Part shown: positions 25,830 through 37,626 of the stretch, piece after piece
Layout of the letters: each line of letters starts with the position of its first letter
Numbering within the stretch: the stretch's first letter is position 1
Source: Piscinibacter sp. XHJ-5
Lineage (GTDB): Bacteria > Pseudomonadota > Gammaproteobacteria > Burkholderiales > Burkholderiaceae_C
NCBI RefSeq assembly: GCF_029855045.1
Contig: NZ_CP123228.1
Coordinates: 2,108,001-2,172,000 of the forward strand
Length of the DNA: 64,000 nt
Direction of reading: 5' to 3'
Notes under the pieces: generated by a model
Databases searched by the model: none
What the model was told of the DNA's origin: nothing
The model's input: only the letters and a program-made list of their open reading frames with translations
Made by a program: the position numbers and the translations under genes

Positions 25830-27119
25830 ATGAAGTCGATCAATCCGCCCGAGTTGCTGCGCACGCTGTACGACGCGGCGGTGGCGCGGGCGCGGCCGGA
25901 GGTGGTGATGGGCGAGCACCTGCCGCCGCCACCGAAGGGTCGCACGCTGGTGCTGGGTGCGGGCAAGGCCGGCGGGGCGATGGCCGCGGCGGTCGATGCG
26001 CTGTGGCCGCGCGAGGCGCCGTTGAGCGGGCTGGTGGTCACGCGCTACGAGCACGTGCCGCCGGCGTACCGCGCGGCGCCCGGGCGCATCGAGGTGGTGG
26101 AGGCGGCGCACCCGGTGCCCGACGAGGCGGGGCGGCGCGCCGCGCAGCGCATCGTCGAGCTCACGCGCGGGCTGACGGCCGACGACCTGGTGCTGTGCCT
26201 GGTCTCCGGGGGTGGCTCGGCGCTGCTGTCGCTGCCGGCCGAGGGGCTGACGCTGCAGGACAAGCGTGCGATCAACCAGGCGCTGCTGCACAGCGGGGCG
26301 GCCATCGACGAGATGAACTGCGTGCGCAAGCACCTGTCGGCGATCAAGGGCGGCCGCCTGGGCGCGCTGTGCGCGCCGGCCCAGGTGGTGACGCTGCTGA
26401 TCAGCGACGTGCCGGGGGACGATCCGGCGGTGATCGCCAGCGGGCCGACGGTGGCTGACCCGAGCAGCTGCGCCGATGCGCGGGCGATCCTGCAGCGCTA
26501 CGGCATCGCGGTGCCGCAGGCGGCGCAGCGCGGGCTGGACAGCGGCGCGTTCGAGACGCCCAAGCCGGGCGACGCGCGGCTGGCCGGGCAGGTGGTCAAG
26601 CTGATCGCCACGCCGCAGCAGAGCCTGGAGGCGGCGGCCGCGCGGGCGCGCGCGGCAGGGCTTGGGGCGCACATCCTGAGCGACGAGATCGAGGGCGAGT
26701 CGCGCGAGGTGGGCAAGGTGCACGCGGCGCTGGCGCGGGCGGTGGCGCGGCGCGCGCAGCCGTTTGCCGCGCCGTGCGTGATCCTGTCGGGCGGGGAGAC
26801 GACGGTGACGGTGCGCGCCGCGGGCGGGCGCGGCGGGCGGGCCACGGAGTTCCTGCTGGGCTGCACGCTGGCGCTGCAGGGCGAGCCGCGGGTGCATGTG
26901 CTGGCCGCCGACACCGACGGCATCGACGGGGTGCAGGACAACGCCGGGGCGGTGGCCGGGCCCGACACGCTGGCGCGCGCGCGGGCGCTGGGGCTGAACG
27001 CGCGCGACGCGCTGGAGCGCCACGACGCGTACCCGTTCTTCCAGGCGCTGGGCGACCTGGTGGTGACGGGGCCGACCTTCACCAACGTGAACGACTTCCG
27101 CGCGGTGCTGGTGCTGTAG
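25830..27119 (+). CDS. gckA: Glycerate 2-kinase (MOFRL/DUF4147 family)
   Basis: A 429-residue glycerate kinase of the GckA/TtuD type with N-terminal DUF4147 and C-terminal MOFRL domains. Signature parts are LVLGAGKAGGAMA near the N-terminus, VSGGGSALLSLP, and the C-terminal LAADTDGIDG and GPTFTNVNDFRAVLV. It phosphorylates D-glycerate to 2-phosphoglycerate, feeding glycolysis, and ends the glucarate operon. Like the end of garR, its codon use is shifted towards GGG and GCG. Confidence 0.92.
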   Translation: MKSINPPELLRTLYDAAVARARPEVVMGEHLPPPPKGRTLVLGAGKAGGAMAAAVDALWPREAPLSGLVVTRYEHVPPAYRAAPGRIEVVEAAHPVPDEAGRRAAQRIVELTRGLTADDLVLCLVSGGGSALLSLPAEGLTLQDKRAINQALLHSGAAIDEMNCVRKHLSAIKGGRLGALCAPAQVVTLLISDVPGDDPAVIASGPTVADPSSCADARAILQRYGIAVPQAAQRGLDSGAFETPKPGDARLAGQVVKLIATPQQSLEAAAARARAAGLGAHILSDEIEGESREVGKVHAALARAVARRAQPFAAPCVILSGGETTVTVRAAGGRGGRATEFLLGCTLALQGEPRVHVLAADTDGIDGVQDNAGAVAGPDTLARARALGLNARDALERHDAYPFFQALGDLVVTGPTFTNVNDFRAVLVL

Positions 27120-27133
27120 AAGCCACGCCACAT

Positions 27134-27165
27134 TGGTATCTAAATGGTATTTAAGTGGTTATAAT
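27134..27165 (+). promoter_or_regulatory. Chitinase promoter with three TGGTAT-type repeats
   Basis: A -10 element TATAAT lies at 27160-27165. Upstream are TGGTAT at 27134-27139, TGGTAT at 27145-27150 and TGGTTA at 27156-27161, exactly 11 bases apart, about one helical turn. This looks like a regulator site on one face of the promoter; the regulator is unknown. No good -35 element is visible at standard spacing, so an activator may be required. Confidence 0.55.
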
Positions 27166-27191
27166 CTCCCGACGCCGTGTCAGGAGACCTC

Positions 27192-28346
27192 ATGCCCTTC
27201 CCCTCATCCTCGCTGGCCGCCCTGGGCGCCGCCGTCTTCGCCGCGACGGTACATGCCGCCACCCCCGCCGCCCCGCGCATGTATGTCGGCTACGCCGGCA
27301 GCTGGAACACCAGCATTGCGGACCTCGTGCCGGCCAACATTCCGAACTACTTCACCCACGTGAACCTGGCGTTCGCCAGGCCCGATACCCGCTATGTCAA
27401 GGGCAGTCATGCCTTCGATCAATCCGTGGCCGGCTTCGAGTTCGTCGAAGGCGCGTCGACGAGCAACGGCCAGCGTCTGCTCACGCCGCAGCAGGCACAG
27501 GCACTGCGCAGCAACATCGCGGCGCTGAAGGCGCGCGGCACCCAGGTCTGGTTGTCCGTCGGCGGGTGGGCCTACAGCCGAGGCAGCGAGTGGGCGAACT
27601 TCGATGCAGCCCGTGTGGTCGACCTCGCCCAGGACCTGGGCGCGTCCGGCGTCGACATTGACTGGGAGGCCGAGGGCTCCCGTTGCAACAAGCTGGACGC
27701 GGCCTCGTTCGGCTGCAACACCGACGGCCAGATCGTCGGCATCATCGACCGCCTGCACGACGAGATCGGCGCGCGCGGCGCGCGGCTCGGCATCTCGGTC
27801 GCCGGCTGGTCCACGGGCGCCTACTACGTGCGCGGCACGCCGTTCGAGGAGGGGAAGGTCCAGTCGGGCTCGCCGTTCGGCGGCGTGATGTACACGGTCG
27901 TGAAGACGCGGGCCTCCAAGCTGAGCCATGTGAACCTGATGTCCTACGACGGCGGCGACACCTACGATCCGCGCGAGGGCTACGAGTCGTACCGGGCGAT
28001 CTTCCCGGGCCCGATCAACGTCGGGATGGAGATCGCGCCCGAAGGCGCCGGCGACGCGACGCTGCGCATCCCGGCCCATGGCGTCGCCCCTGACGCCGAC
28101 ATGCTGACCGGCCGGAACAATGTCGCCACGCCCTACTACAACGTGGAGACGCTGGTGAACTACGTGAAGGCCAAAGGAAAGCCCAACGACGGCTTCATGC
28201 TGTGGCAGATCTGGAAGCAGCGGGTGCACCAGCCGGCGCCCGCCGGGGCCGCGACCGAGAACAGCGCCGGTCAGTTCGTGTGCCGCAACCTGCCCTTGAA
28301 GGGCGATTGCCGCCAGACGATCCCGGCGCTGCCCAAGCTGCAGTGA
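27192..28346 (+). CDS. GH18 family chitinase, secreted
   Basis: A 384-residue exported glycosyl hydrolase family 18 enzyme. The signal peptide ends near VHAATPAAP (about residue 22). The catalytic DxxDxDxE motif reads GVDIDWE (153-159), preceded by WLSVGGW, the SxGG strand of the family, and a C-terminal MLWQIWKQ Trp strand. It lacks a separate chitin-binding domain and an insertion domain is short, so it is probably an endo- or exo-chitinase on soluble chito-oligosaccharides. ATG 27192 has AGGAGAC upstream. It is single and has its own TATAAT promoter. Confidence 0.87.
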   Translation: MPFPSSSLAALGAAVFAATVHAATPAAPRMYVGYAGSWNTSIADLVPANIPNYFTHVNLAFARPDTRYVKGSHAFDQSVAGFEFVEGASTSNGQRLLTPQQAQALRSNIAALKARGTQVWLSVGGWAYSRGSEWANFDAARVVDLAQDLGASGVDIDWEAEGSRCNKLDAASFGCNTDGQIVGIIDRLHDEIGARGARLGISVAGWSTGAYYVRGTPFEEGKVQSGSPFGGVMYTVVKTRASKLSHVNLMSYDGGDTYDPREGYESYRAIFPGPINVGMEIAPEGAGDATLRIPAHGVAPDADMLTGRNNVATPYYNVETLVNYVKAKGKPNDGFMLWQIWKQRVHQPAPAGAATENSAGQFVCRNLPLKGDCRQTIPALPKLQ

Positions 28347-28424
28347 CGGCGCGCGGGCGGTGCCCCGATCCTCCGAGGGCGCATCGTGAGAGGGTCGGCC
28401 GGCGTGGCCCCGTCGTGCAGCCGC

Positions 28425-28430
28425 TACCAT
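28425..28430 (+). promoter_or_regulatory. Possible -10 element
   Basis: TACCAT at 28425-28430, about 30 bases before the ATG of the glycine-rich protein. It fits the relaxed -10 hexamers common in GC-rich betaproteobacteria. No convincing -35 element was found. Confidence 0.3.
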
Positions 28431-28461
28431 CCGCCCCCAGACGGTTTCCTTTCCCTTCCCC

Positions 28462-30006
28462 ATGACCCATTGCGGTGTGCGGCCGGCACCACGGCCGGCG
28501 GCTTGCCTGAGCGAGCTGCCCCGCTGGCTGCGCGCCGGCCTCGTCGGCCTCGGCCTCGCCGGCTGCGGCGTGGCAGCGTCGCAGCCGATCTCCGATCCGC
28601 TGGTGGTGGCACCGGCGCACATCCGCCTCGGCATCGAGAAGCTGAAGTTGCCGGGCGGCGAGAACATGGGCCTGGTCGGCAGCAGCTACCTCATCGACCT
28701 CGGCCACGGCTTCTCCGCAGGTCCAGCGGTCTACGGTGCCATCAGCGGAAGGCGCGGCGGCCTCTTCACCGTCGGCGGCGAGCTCGCCTGGCAGCACGCA
28801 CTCGCTGGCCCGCTCAGCGTGGACCTCGGCTTCTATGCCGGCGGCGGCGGCGGGGGCAGCGCGCCGGTGGGTGGCGGCCTCATGTTGCGCCCGCATGCCG
28901 ACCTGCTGTGGGACTTCGGGCCGTTTCTCGCCGGCGTGTCGGCCTCGCGGGTGCGCTTCGCCAACGGCGACATCGACAGCCGCCAGCTCGGCCTGGTGTG
29001 GAAGGCGAAGACCGATTTCCGCTATGTGCCCCGCGACCGCATCGGCGAGCGCTCCGACCTCGGCGGACGTTCCGGCATGGGCTTCGATCGTGTCCAGGCG
29101 GTGGTCGGCACCTACCGTCCGCGACCGGGAGCGCGGCTCGTCAGCGGAGGTGAGCTGAGCCGCTCCATCGGATTCGTCGGCGCGCGGCTCGAACGCGCTG
29201 CCGGCAACCACCTGTACTGGGGCATCGAAGCCGGCGGCGCAGCGCGCGGCGGCGTGGCCGGCTATGCGGAATTCCTCGGCACCGTCGGCAGCGAACTGAC
29301 CGTGTGGCCCGACGTGCTGACGGTCGGCGGGCGAGCGGCCTTCGGCATGGGAGGCGGCGGCGATGTCGACGTGGGCGGCGGTCTGCTGACGAAGGCGGCG
29401 GCCTATGCCACGCTGCGGCTGTCGCGCGAGCTCGGCCTGTCGCTCGAAGGCGGGCTCACGCAGGCGCCGCAGGGCAGCTTCAAGGCGCGGCACGCCGCGC
29501 TGTCGCTCAACTGGATCCTCGACGACCCGAGCGATCTCACCGCTCCGCCGCGCAACACGCGCACCGAGTGGGCGGGCGGCGTCGAGCGCTACGAGGCGCT
29601 GCGGCGTGACGGCAGCCGGCGCGCGCTGCAGGCGGTGTCGCTGAAGGCCAATCGATTCGTCACGCAGCACCTCTACCTCACCGGCCAGGTGCACAGCGCG
29701 GCCGGCGGGGGCGCGGGCGGCTACACGGCCGGACTGATCGGCGTCGGCCTGCAGTCGCCCGTCGGCGGACGCTGGCATGTGGGCGGCGAGGCGGTGATCG
29801 GGGCGGCCGGCGGAGGCGGCATCGAGACCCGGGGCGGCGCGATCGTGCAGCCCAGCGCCTACATCGGCTACGACCTCAGTCCCTCGCTGTCGCTGCGCGT
29901 CGGCGCCGGACGCATCAAGTCGCTGAAGAACGACGGACTCGACGCGAACATGGTCGATGTGGTCCTCGCCTTCACCTTCGGCGTGGCCGGTCACGGCTAT
30001 CGATGA
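28462..30006 (+). CDS. Glycine-rich predicted outer-membrane beta-barrel lipoprotein
   Basis: A 514-residue protein I cannot assign to a named family. The N-terminus has a lipoprotein-like signal LVGLGLAGCGVAAS (Cys at about 35). The rest consists of alternating hydrophobic/polar strands rich in Gly and aromatic residues (for example GPLSVDLGFYAGGGGGGSAP and LSLRVGAGRIKSL) in two similar halves, ending in [12 protein letters not shown]. This pattern suggests an outer-membrane barrel or surface protein, though the end is not a classical terminal Phe. Four bases overlap the next gene (ATGA), so the flavoprotein is probably translated from the same mRNA. Confidence 0.7.
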   Translation: MTHCGVRPAPRPAACLSELPRWLRAGLVGLGLAGCGVAASQPISDPLVVAPAHIRLGIEKLKLPGGENMGLVGSSYLIDLGHGFSAGPAVYGAISGRRGGLFTVGGELAWQHALAGPLSVDLGFYAGGGGGGSAPVGGGLMLRPHADLLWDFGPFLAGVSASRVRFANGDIDSRQLGLVWKAKTDFRYVPRDRIGERSDLGGRSGMGFDRVQAVVGTYRPRPGARLVSGGELSRSIGFVGARLERAAGNHLYWGIEAGGAARGGVAGYAEFLGTVGSELTVWPDVLTVGGRAAFGMGGGGDVDVGGGLLTKAAAYATLRLSRELGLSLEGGLTQAPQGSFKARHAALSLNWILDDPSDLTAPPRNTRTEWAGGVERYEALRRDGSRRALQAVSLKANRFVTQHLYLTGQVHSAAGGGAGGYTAGLIGVGLQSPVGGRWHVGGEAVIGAAGGGGIETRGGAIVQPSAYIGYDLSPSLSLRVGAGRIKSLKNDGLDANMVDVVLAFTFGVAGHGYR

Positions 30007-31232
30007 CCCGCTCGGCGATCGTCGTCGGCGGCGGCCCGGCCGGGCTGATGGCCGCCGAGACACTGGCGCAGTCGGGCGCCCGTGTCGATGTCTTCGATGC
30101 CATGCCCTCCGTCGGCCGCAAGTTCCTGCTGGCGGGCAAGGGCGGCCTGAACCTCACGCACTCCGAGCCCTTCGATGCGTTCGCTTCCCGCTTCGGCGCG
30201 CGCCGGCCGCAGATCGAGCCGCTGCTGCGCGCCTTCGATGCCGGTGCGCTGCGGCAGTGGGCCGGCGGGCTCGGTGTCACGACCTTCGTCGGAAGCTCGG
30301 GACGCGTCTTCCCGCTCGACATGAAAGCCGCTCCGCTGCTGCGCGCCTGGCTGCACCGCCTGCGCGGGCAGGGCGTGCGCTTTCACATGCGCCACCGCTG
30401 GGTCGGCTGGGGCGATGACGGCGCGGGGCTGCGCTTCGCGACGCCGGCCGGTGACCATGTCGCTCGTGCGCCGGCGGTCGTGCTGGCGCTCGGCGGGGCG
30501 AGCTGGCCGCGGCTGGGCTCGGACGGGGCGTGGCTGCCGCTGCTGCGCGATCGCGGCGTGCCGGTGCGCGAGCTCCTGCCATCGAATTGCGGCTTCGACG
30601 TCGCCTTGCCGCACGGATGGAGCGAGTTCTTCCGCGATCGATTCGCCGGTCAGCCGCTGAAGAACGTCGCGCTGTCGTTCGACGGCGCCGACGGCACGCG
30701 CCTGCATCAGCAGGGCGAGTTCATCGTCACCGAAGGCGGCGTCGAGGGCAGCCTGGTCTACGCCGCGTCGGGCGCCTTGCGCGACACGATCGCGGCGACC
30801 GGGGTCGCGCTCGCGCACATCGACCTGCTGCCGCAACGCAGCGCCGGATTCGTCGCTGCGGAAGTCGCGCGCCCGCGCGGTTCGCGTTCGCTGTCCACGC
30901 ATCTGAAGACGCGGCTCGGGATCGAAGGCGTGAAGGCCGCACTGCTGCGCGAGCTGCTGCCGCGCGAGGTGTTCAACGATGCGGCGTCGCTGGCCGGCGC
31001 GATCAAGGCGCTGCCGCTGCCGCTGGCGCGTCCGCGCCCCGTCGCCGAGGCGATCAGCAGCGCCGGTGGCGTGCCCTTCGAGGCGCTCGACGACGGCCTC
31101 ATGCTGCGGGCGCTGCCGGGTGTCTTCGTCGCCGGCGAGATGCTCGACTGGGAGGCTCCCACCGGCGGCTATCTGCTGACGGCGTGTTTTGCGACGGGTC
31201 GCGCGGCGGGCGCGGCCGCCTCGATGCGCTGA
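30003..31232 (+). CDS. TIGR03862-type HI0933-like flavoprotein
   Basis: A 409-residue FAD-binding protein. The N-terminal dinucleotide motif is [14 protein letters not shown], followed by [20 protein letters not shown], the hallmark of HI0933-like BaiN/TIGR03862 flavoproteins, and a C-terminal [29 protein letters not shown] that closes the FAD site. Members of this family are poorly characterised; some are related to bile-acid or aromatic reductases. ATG 30003 overlaps the stop of the previous gene by four bases. The fold is sure; the reaction is unknown. Confidence 0.87.
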   Translation: MTRSAIVVGGGPAGLMAAETLAQSGARVDVFDAMPSVGRKFLLAGKGGLNLTHSEPFDAFASRFGARRPQIEPLLRAFDAGALRQWAGGLGVTTFVGSSGRVFPLDMKAAPLLRAWLHRLRGQGVRFHMRHRWVGWGDDGAGLRFATPAGDHVARAPAVVLALGGASWPRLGSDGAWLPLLRDRGVPVRELLPSNCGFDVALPHGWSEFFRDRFAGQPLKNVALSFDGADGTRLHQQGEFIVTEGGVEGSLVYAASGALRDTIAATGVALAHIDLLPQRSAGFVAAEVARPRGSRSLSTHLKTRLGIEGVKAALLRELLPREVFNDAASLAGAIKALPLPLARPRPVAEAISSAGGVPFEALDDGLMLRALPGVFVAGEMLDWEAPTGGYLLTACFATGRAAGAAASMR

Positions 31233-31252
31233 GAAAAAACACCACCATCGCT

Positions 31253-33630
<2,378 letters not shown>

Positions 33631-33631
<1 letters not shown>

Positions 33632-34734
33632 TGCCGAAGGAAGCCGCGCTCGCGATCCACGCCGGCCCGCGCGCGCTGAAGCAGCTGCGCGAAGGCCGTC
33701 TTCGACCGCAGGACGTGCGCGCGATCCCCGCGGCGGCAGGCGGGCCCAAGGGACTGGTGCTGAGTCCGCTCGACCAGTTCATCTTCGGCGAATGGCTCGC
33801 GGCGAGCGATCACACCGTGCACCTGCTGGGCGCGTCGATCGGCGCCTGGCGCATGGCCACCGGCTGCCTCGACCGGCCGGCGGCCGCGTTCGCGCAGATG
33901 GCCGAGGATTACATCCGCCAGGAGTACGAGCACGCGCCCGGCAAGCCGCCCAAGGCAAGCCACGTGAGCGAGGTGTTCGGCGCCAAGCTCGCGGAGCGCT
34001 TTCTTCGAGAAGCCCACGATGGGCGAACCGGCGCGCAGCAGGTGTTGCAGCATCCGCGCTTTCGGCTGCATGTGTTCACCAGCCGCGGCCGGCATCTGAT
34101 GCGGCGAGAGGGGCGCATCCGCACGCCGCTGGGCTACCTGGGCGCCTTCGCGACGAACGCGCTGAGCCGCAAGGCCATGGGCGGCTGGCTGGAGCGCGTG
34201 ATCTTTTCCGATGCACGCGATCCGCTGCCGCTGCACCTGCACGACTACCGCACGCACATCGTTCCGCTCGATGCGCACAACCTGCAGCCCAGCATCCTCG
34301 CAAGCTGCTCCATCCCGTTCTGGCTCGAGGCGGTGCACGACATCCCCGGCGCACCGCGGGGCGCGTACTGGGACGGCGGCATCACCGACTACCACCTGCA
34401 CCTCGACTACGCGTCGATGCATGAGGGCCTGGTGCTTTACCCGCATTTCCAGAAGACGGTGATCCCGGGCTGGCTCGACAAGGCCTTCAAGCACCGGCAT
34501 CGCGCAACCCAGCATCTCGACAACGTCATCGTGCTGTCGCCCGAGCCGCAGTGGGTGAAGACGCTTCCCAACGGCAAGCTGCCGGACCGCAACGACTTCA
34601 AGCACTACGGCGACGACACGCCGGCACGTGTCAAGGCGTGGACGCGCGCGGTGCAGGAGAGCCAGAGGCTGCGCGACGAGTTCGCGGCCTGGGTGGGCGG
34701 TGCGGCAACGATCGAGCTGAAGCCGCTGACCTGA
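33631..34734 (+). CDS. Patatin-like phospholipase family protein
   Basis: A 367-residue protein with the patatin dyad: nucleophile Ser69 in LLGASIGAW (GxSxG) and an acid in WDGGITDYH (DGG-type motif). The oxyanion-hole glycines are in AAAGGPKGL at about 35-42. Patatins are lipid acyl hydrolases. ATG 33631 uses the last base of the tex stop codon (TGATG), so the two are translationally coupled. The C-terminal part is less conserved, and the substrate is not known. Confidence 0.83.
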
Positions 34735-34820
34735 CCTTTGCGCGCTACGGAAAACGCGGTGTTCGTCCTAATATCGCGACCGATCCTTCCCGACCACCAC
34801 ACCCAAAGAGGAGAGAGCGC

Positions 34821-35387
34821 ATGAACCGATTCCACTCGCTCGCGGTTGCCGCCGCCTTGACGGCACTCGGCGGCTGCGGCAGCGCGCCGGAGAGCGTGGC
34901 CGCCAGCGGCAGCACCGCTAGCCGCGCCGCTCCGGCTGCACGCGCCAAGGCCACCGCCACGCTCGAGCCGACGCGTGGCAACACCGCGGCCGGCACGGTC
35001 ACCTTCGAGCAGCACGGCGACCACGTCATGGTGGTCGCCAAGGTCACGGGCCTGAAGCCCAACCAGGATCACGGTTTCCATGCGCACGAGAAGGGTGACT
35101 GCTCGAGCGGCGACGGCATGAGCACCGGCGGCCACTTCAATCCGAACGGCAAGCCGCACGGGCCCCAGAGCGGCGACCACCATGCGGGCGACATGCCCGC
35201 GCTCAAGGCCGATGCCAACGGCAACGCCGATGCGCGTTTTCACCTCACCGGGGTGACCCTCGGCTCGGGCCCCGCCGACCTGATCGGCAAGGGGCTGATC
35301 GTCCACGCGCAGCCCGACGACTACACGACCCAGCCGACCGGCAATGCCGGCGGCCGCATTGCCTGCGGCGTCATCAAGCCGGCGTGA
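34821..35387 (+). CDS. sodC: Cu/Zn superoxide dismutase, lipoprotein form
   Basis: A 188-residue SodC that converts superoxide to oxygen and hydrogen peroxide outside the cytoplasm. The signal peptide ends in a lipobox LGGC (Cys19), so it should be lipid-anchored. Metal ligands are in HGFHAHEKGDC (His87, His89), His105, His113, His121/Asp124 and His162, with the Cys94-Cys182 bridge and the active-site Arg179 (GGRIACGV). GAGGAGAGAG precedes ATG 34821. A Cu/Zn SOD of Burkholderiales type. Confidence 0.93.
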   Translation: MNRFHSLAVAAALTALGGCGSAPESVAASGSTASRAAPAARAKATATLEPTRGNTAAGTVTFEQHGDHVMVVAKVTGLKPNQDHGFHAHEKGDCSSGDGMSTGGHFNPNGKPHGPQSGDHHAGDMPALKADANGNADARFHLTGVTLGSGPADLIGKGLIVHAQPDDYTTQPTGNAGGRIACGVIKPA

Positions 35388-35393
35388 CGTGGC

Positions 35394-35412
35394 GGTGGGG
35401 ACCACCCCCACC
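35394..35412 (+). terminator. Possible hairpin after sodC
   Basis: GGTGGGG and CCCCACC arms with a 5-base loop form a short, very GC-rich hairpin just after the sodC stop. The T run expected of an intrinsic terminator is absent. Confidence 0.3.
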
Positions 35413-35469
35413 CGAGGCGCTATGCCTGCGGCTTGAGCAGGTGCACATCAATCGCCCCAGGAGCACGCG

Positions 35470-35949
35470 ATGAACCTGCCCAACCACGAGCTGACCATGA
35501 CGGTGCTGATGACGCCCGACATGGCCAACTTCACCGGCAACGTGCACGGAGGCACCATCCTCAAGCTGCTGGACCAGGTCGCCTATGCGTGCGCGAGCCG
35601 CTACTGCGGGCGCTATGTCGTCACGCTGTCGGTGGACCAGGTGATGTTCCGCCAGCCCATCCATGTCGGTGAACTGGTGACCTTCCTGGCGAGCGTCAAC
35701 TACACCGGCACGACCTCGATGGAGGTCGGCATCAAGGTTGTCGCCGAGAACATCCAGACCCAGACCCTGCGGCACGCCAACAGCTGCTTCTTCACCATGG
35801 TCGCCATGGACGCCGAGCGCAAGGCCGCCGCCGTCCCGCCGCTGGTCCCCGCCACGCCGGACCAGGTGCGTCGTCACCACGCCGCAAAAGCCCGGCGCGA
35901 TCTGCGGCAGGAGTTCGAGCAGCGCATGAAGGCGATGCGCGCCGTCTAG
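35470..35949 (+). CDS. Acyl-CoA thioesterase, YciA-like hotdog
   Basis: A 159-residue hotdog-fold thioesterase. It carries NVHGGTILKLLDQVAYACASRYCGRYVVTLSVDQ, the YciA/BFIT helix with its catalytic Asp, and VGELVTFLASVNYTGTTSMEV. The C-terminal tail is a charged helix rich in Arg and Glu. These enzymes hydrolyse a broad range of acyl-CoAs to CoA and free acid. It is a single gene. Confidence 0.88.
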   Translation: MNLPNHELTMTVLMTPDMANFTGNVHGGTILKLLDQVAYACASRYCGRYVVTLSVDQVMFRQPIHVGELVTFLASVNYTGTTSMEVGIKVVAENIQTQTLRHANSCFFTMVAMDAERKAAAVPPLVPATPDQVRRHHAAKARRDLRQEFEQRMKAMRAV

Positions 35950-36086
35950 CTTCATCAAGTGTCTGCATCCGGTTGGAGAAAGCCTGCGTAGAGCGGCTGA
36001 GGCACCGACCCCCGGTGTCCGGAGCCGGCCCCGCTGCGCGCGCGGCCGTCCGCCATGTTTGGACCCAGCCGGAAGGAAGACACACC

Positions 36087-37616
36087 ATGAGCCATCGTTC
36101 ACTACACCCGGGCCGCTTGCTGCCCGTCGTGGCCGCCTTGTGCGCCACCGCCGCGGGGCTGCTTGCGCTGCCCGCGCATGCCTCCAGCCATCGCGAGGCG
36201 CCCTTCATCACCACCGCGCCCAAGGTCGACGGCACCGACCTCTACATGTTCTCCAGCTACGAGCCCGGCCGCGAGGGCTACGTCACGCTGATCGCCAACT
36301 ACCAGCCGCTGCAGGCGCCGTACGGCGGCCCGAACTACTTCCAGATGGACCACAACGCGCTGTACGAGATCCACATCGACAACGACGGCGATGCGCGCGA
36401 GGACCTCACCTTCCAGTTCCGCTTCAAGAACAAGCTCAACAACGCCACGCTGCCGATCGGCGGCAAGAACGTCGCGATTCCCTTGATCCAGGCGGGGCAG
36501 GTGACCGACGTGAAGTCGCCTTCGCTCAACGTCAGCGAGAGCTACACCGTCGATGTGGTGCGCGGCCACCGCCGCACCGGCTCGCGCGCGGCGGTCACCA
36601 ACGCCGTGGGCGGCAGCGCCACATTCGACAAGCCTGTCGACAACATCGGCACGAAGACGATTCCGGACTACGCGGGCTACGCGGCCAAGCACGTCTACAC
36701 CGTTGCCATTCCCGGCTGCAACATGCCCGGCAAGCTCTTCGTCGGCCAGCGCAAGGAAGCCTTCGCGGTGAACCTCGGCACGATCTTCGACCTGGTCAAT
36801 GCGCCGGTGTCGGTGATCACGAATCCCGCGCTCATCAACGCCGCCCCCAACACCATCGACGATGCCAACGTCACTTCGCTGGCGCTGGAGGTCCACAAGA
36901 GCTGCCTCACCAAAGGCTCCGATCCTGTGATCGGCGCCTGGACCACGGCCAGCCTGCGCCAGGGGCGTCTGCTCGACCCCACGCCCAGGCAGGGTCTGCA
37001 GACGAGCGAGGTCGCGGGCGGCGCGTGGACGCAGGTGTCGCGACTGGGCATGCCGCTGGTCAACGAGGTCGTCATCGGCCTGCCCGACAAGGACCGCTTC
37101 AACGGCTCGCGTCCCAAAGACGACGGGCAGTTCGCCGACTACGTCACCCACCCGACGCTGCCGGCATTGCTCGAGATCGCGCTCGGCCTGCCCAACATCG
37201 CGCCGAAGAACCTGCCGCGCACGGACCTGGTGACGACCTTCCTGACGGGCATCAAGGGCGTGAACCAGCCGGCTGCGCCGACGCCGTCGGAAATGCTGCG
37301 TCTGAACACCGGCACGCCGCCGACGCCGGAAGCCATGCAGAACCGCCTCGGCCTGGCGGGCGGCGATGCGGCGGGCTATCCGAACGGCCGCCGGCCGAAG
37401 GACGACACCGTCGACATTTCGCTGGTGGCGGTGATGGGCGGGCTGTGCATGCTGAACGGCGACAACAACGCGCTGGGTCTCGGCGCCGACTGCAAGCCGG
37501 CCAACGTCCCGCTCGGCGCCACGTCGCTGAAGCTGCACGACGCGGTCGACCAGGCCGTGGTGCCGCTGCTGCCGAAGTTTCCCTACCTGTTCACGCCGAC
37601 CCCCGGCGCCCAATGA
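36087..37616 (+). CDS. DUF4331 domain protein, exported
   Basis: A 509-residue exported protein of the DUF4331 family, recognised from ASSHREAPFITTAPKVDGTDLYMFSSYEPGR after the signal peptide (cleavage near AHAS, about residue 32). The family is found across proteobacteria and actinobacteria; many members have one or more such domains, and function is unknown. GGAAGGAAGA precedes ATG 36087. The small lipoprotein gene lies 10 bases downstream, suggesting an operon of two envelope proteins. Confidence 0.85.
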   Translation: MSHRSLHPGRLLPVVAALCATAAGLLALPAHASSHREAPFITTAPKVDGTDLYMFSSYEPGREGYVTLIANYQPLQAPYGGPNYFQMDHNALYEIHIDNDGDAREDLTFQFRFKNKLNNATLPIGGKNVAIPLIQAGQVTDVKSPSLNVSESYTVDVVRGHRRTGSRAAVTNAVGGSATFDKPVDNIGTKTIPDYAGYAAKHVYTVAIPGCNMPGKLFVGQRKEAFAVNLGTIFDLVNAPVSVITNPALINAAPNTIDDANVTSLALEVHKSCLTKGSDPVIGAWTTASLRQGRLLDPTPRQGLQTSEVAGGAWTQVSRLGMPLVNEVVIGLPDKDRFNGSRPKDDGQFADYVTHPTLPALLEIALGLPNIAPKNLPRTDLVTTFLTGIKGVNQPAAPTPSEMLRLNTGTPPTPEAMQNRLGLAGGDAAGYPNGRRPKDDTVDISLVAVMGGLCMLNGDNNALGLGADCKPANVPLGATSLKLHDAVDQAVVPLLPKFPYLFTPTPGAQ

Positions 37617-37626
37617 GGGAGTGGCC

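Noticed and set aside
28421..28430. CCGCTACCAT, identical to one half of the glucarate operator
   Set aside because: Only a half-site; TACCAT here is better explained as a -10 hexamer of the next gene.
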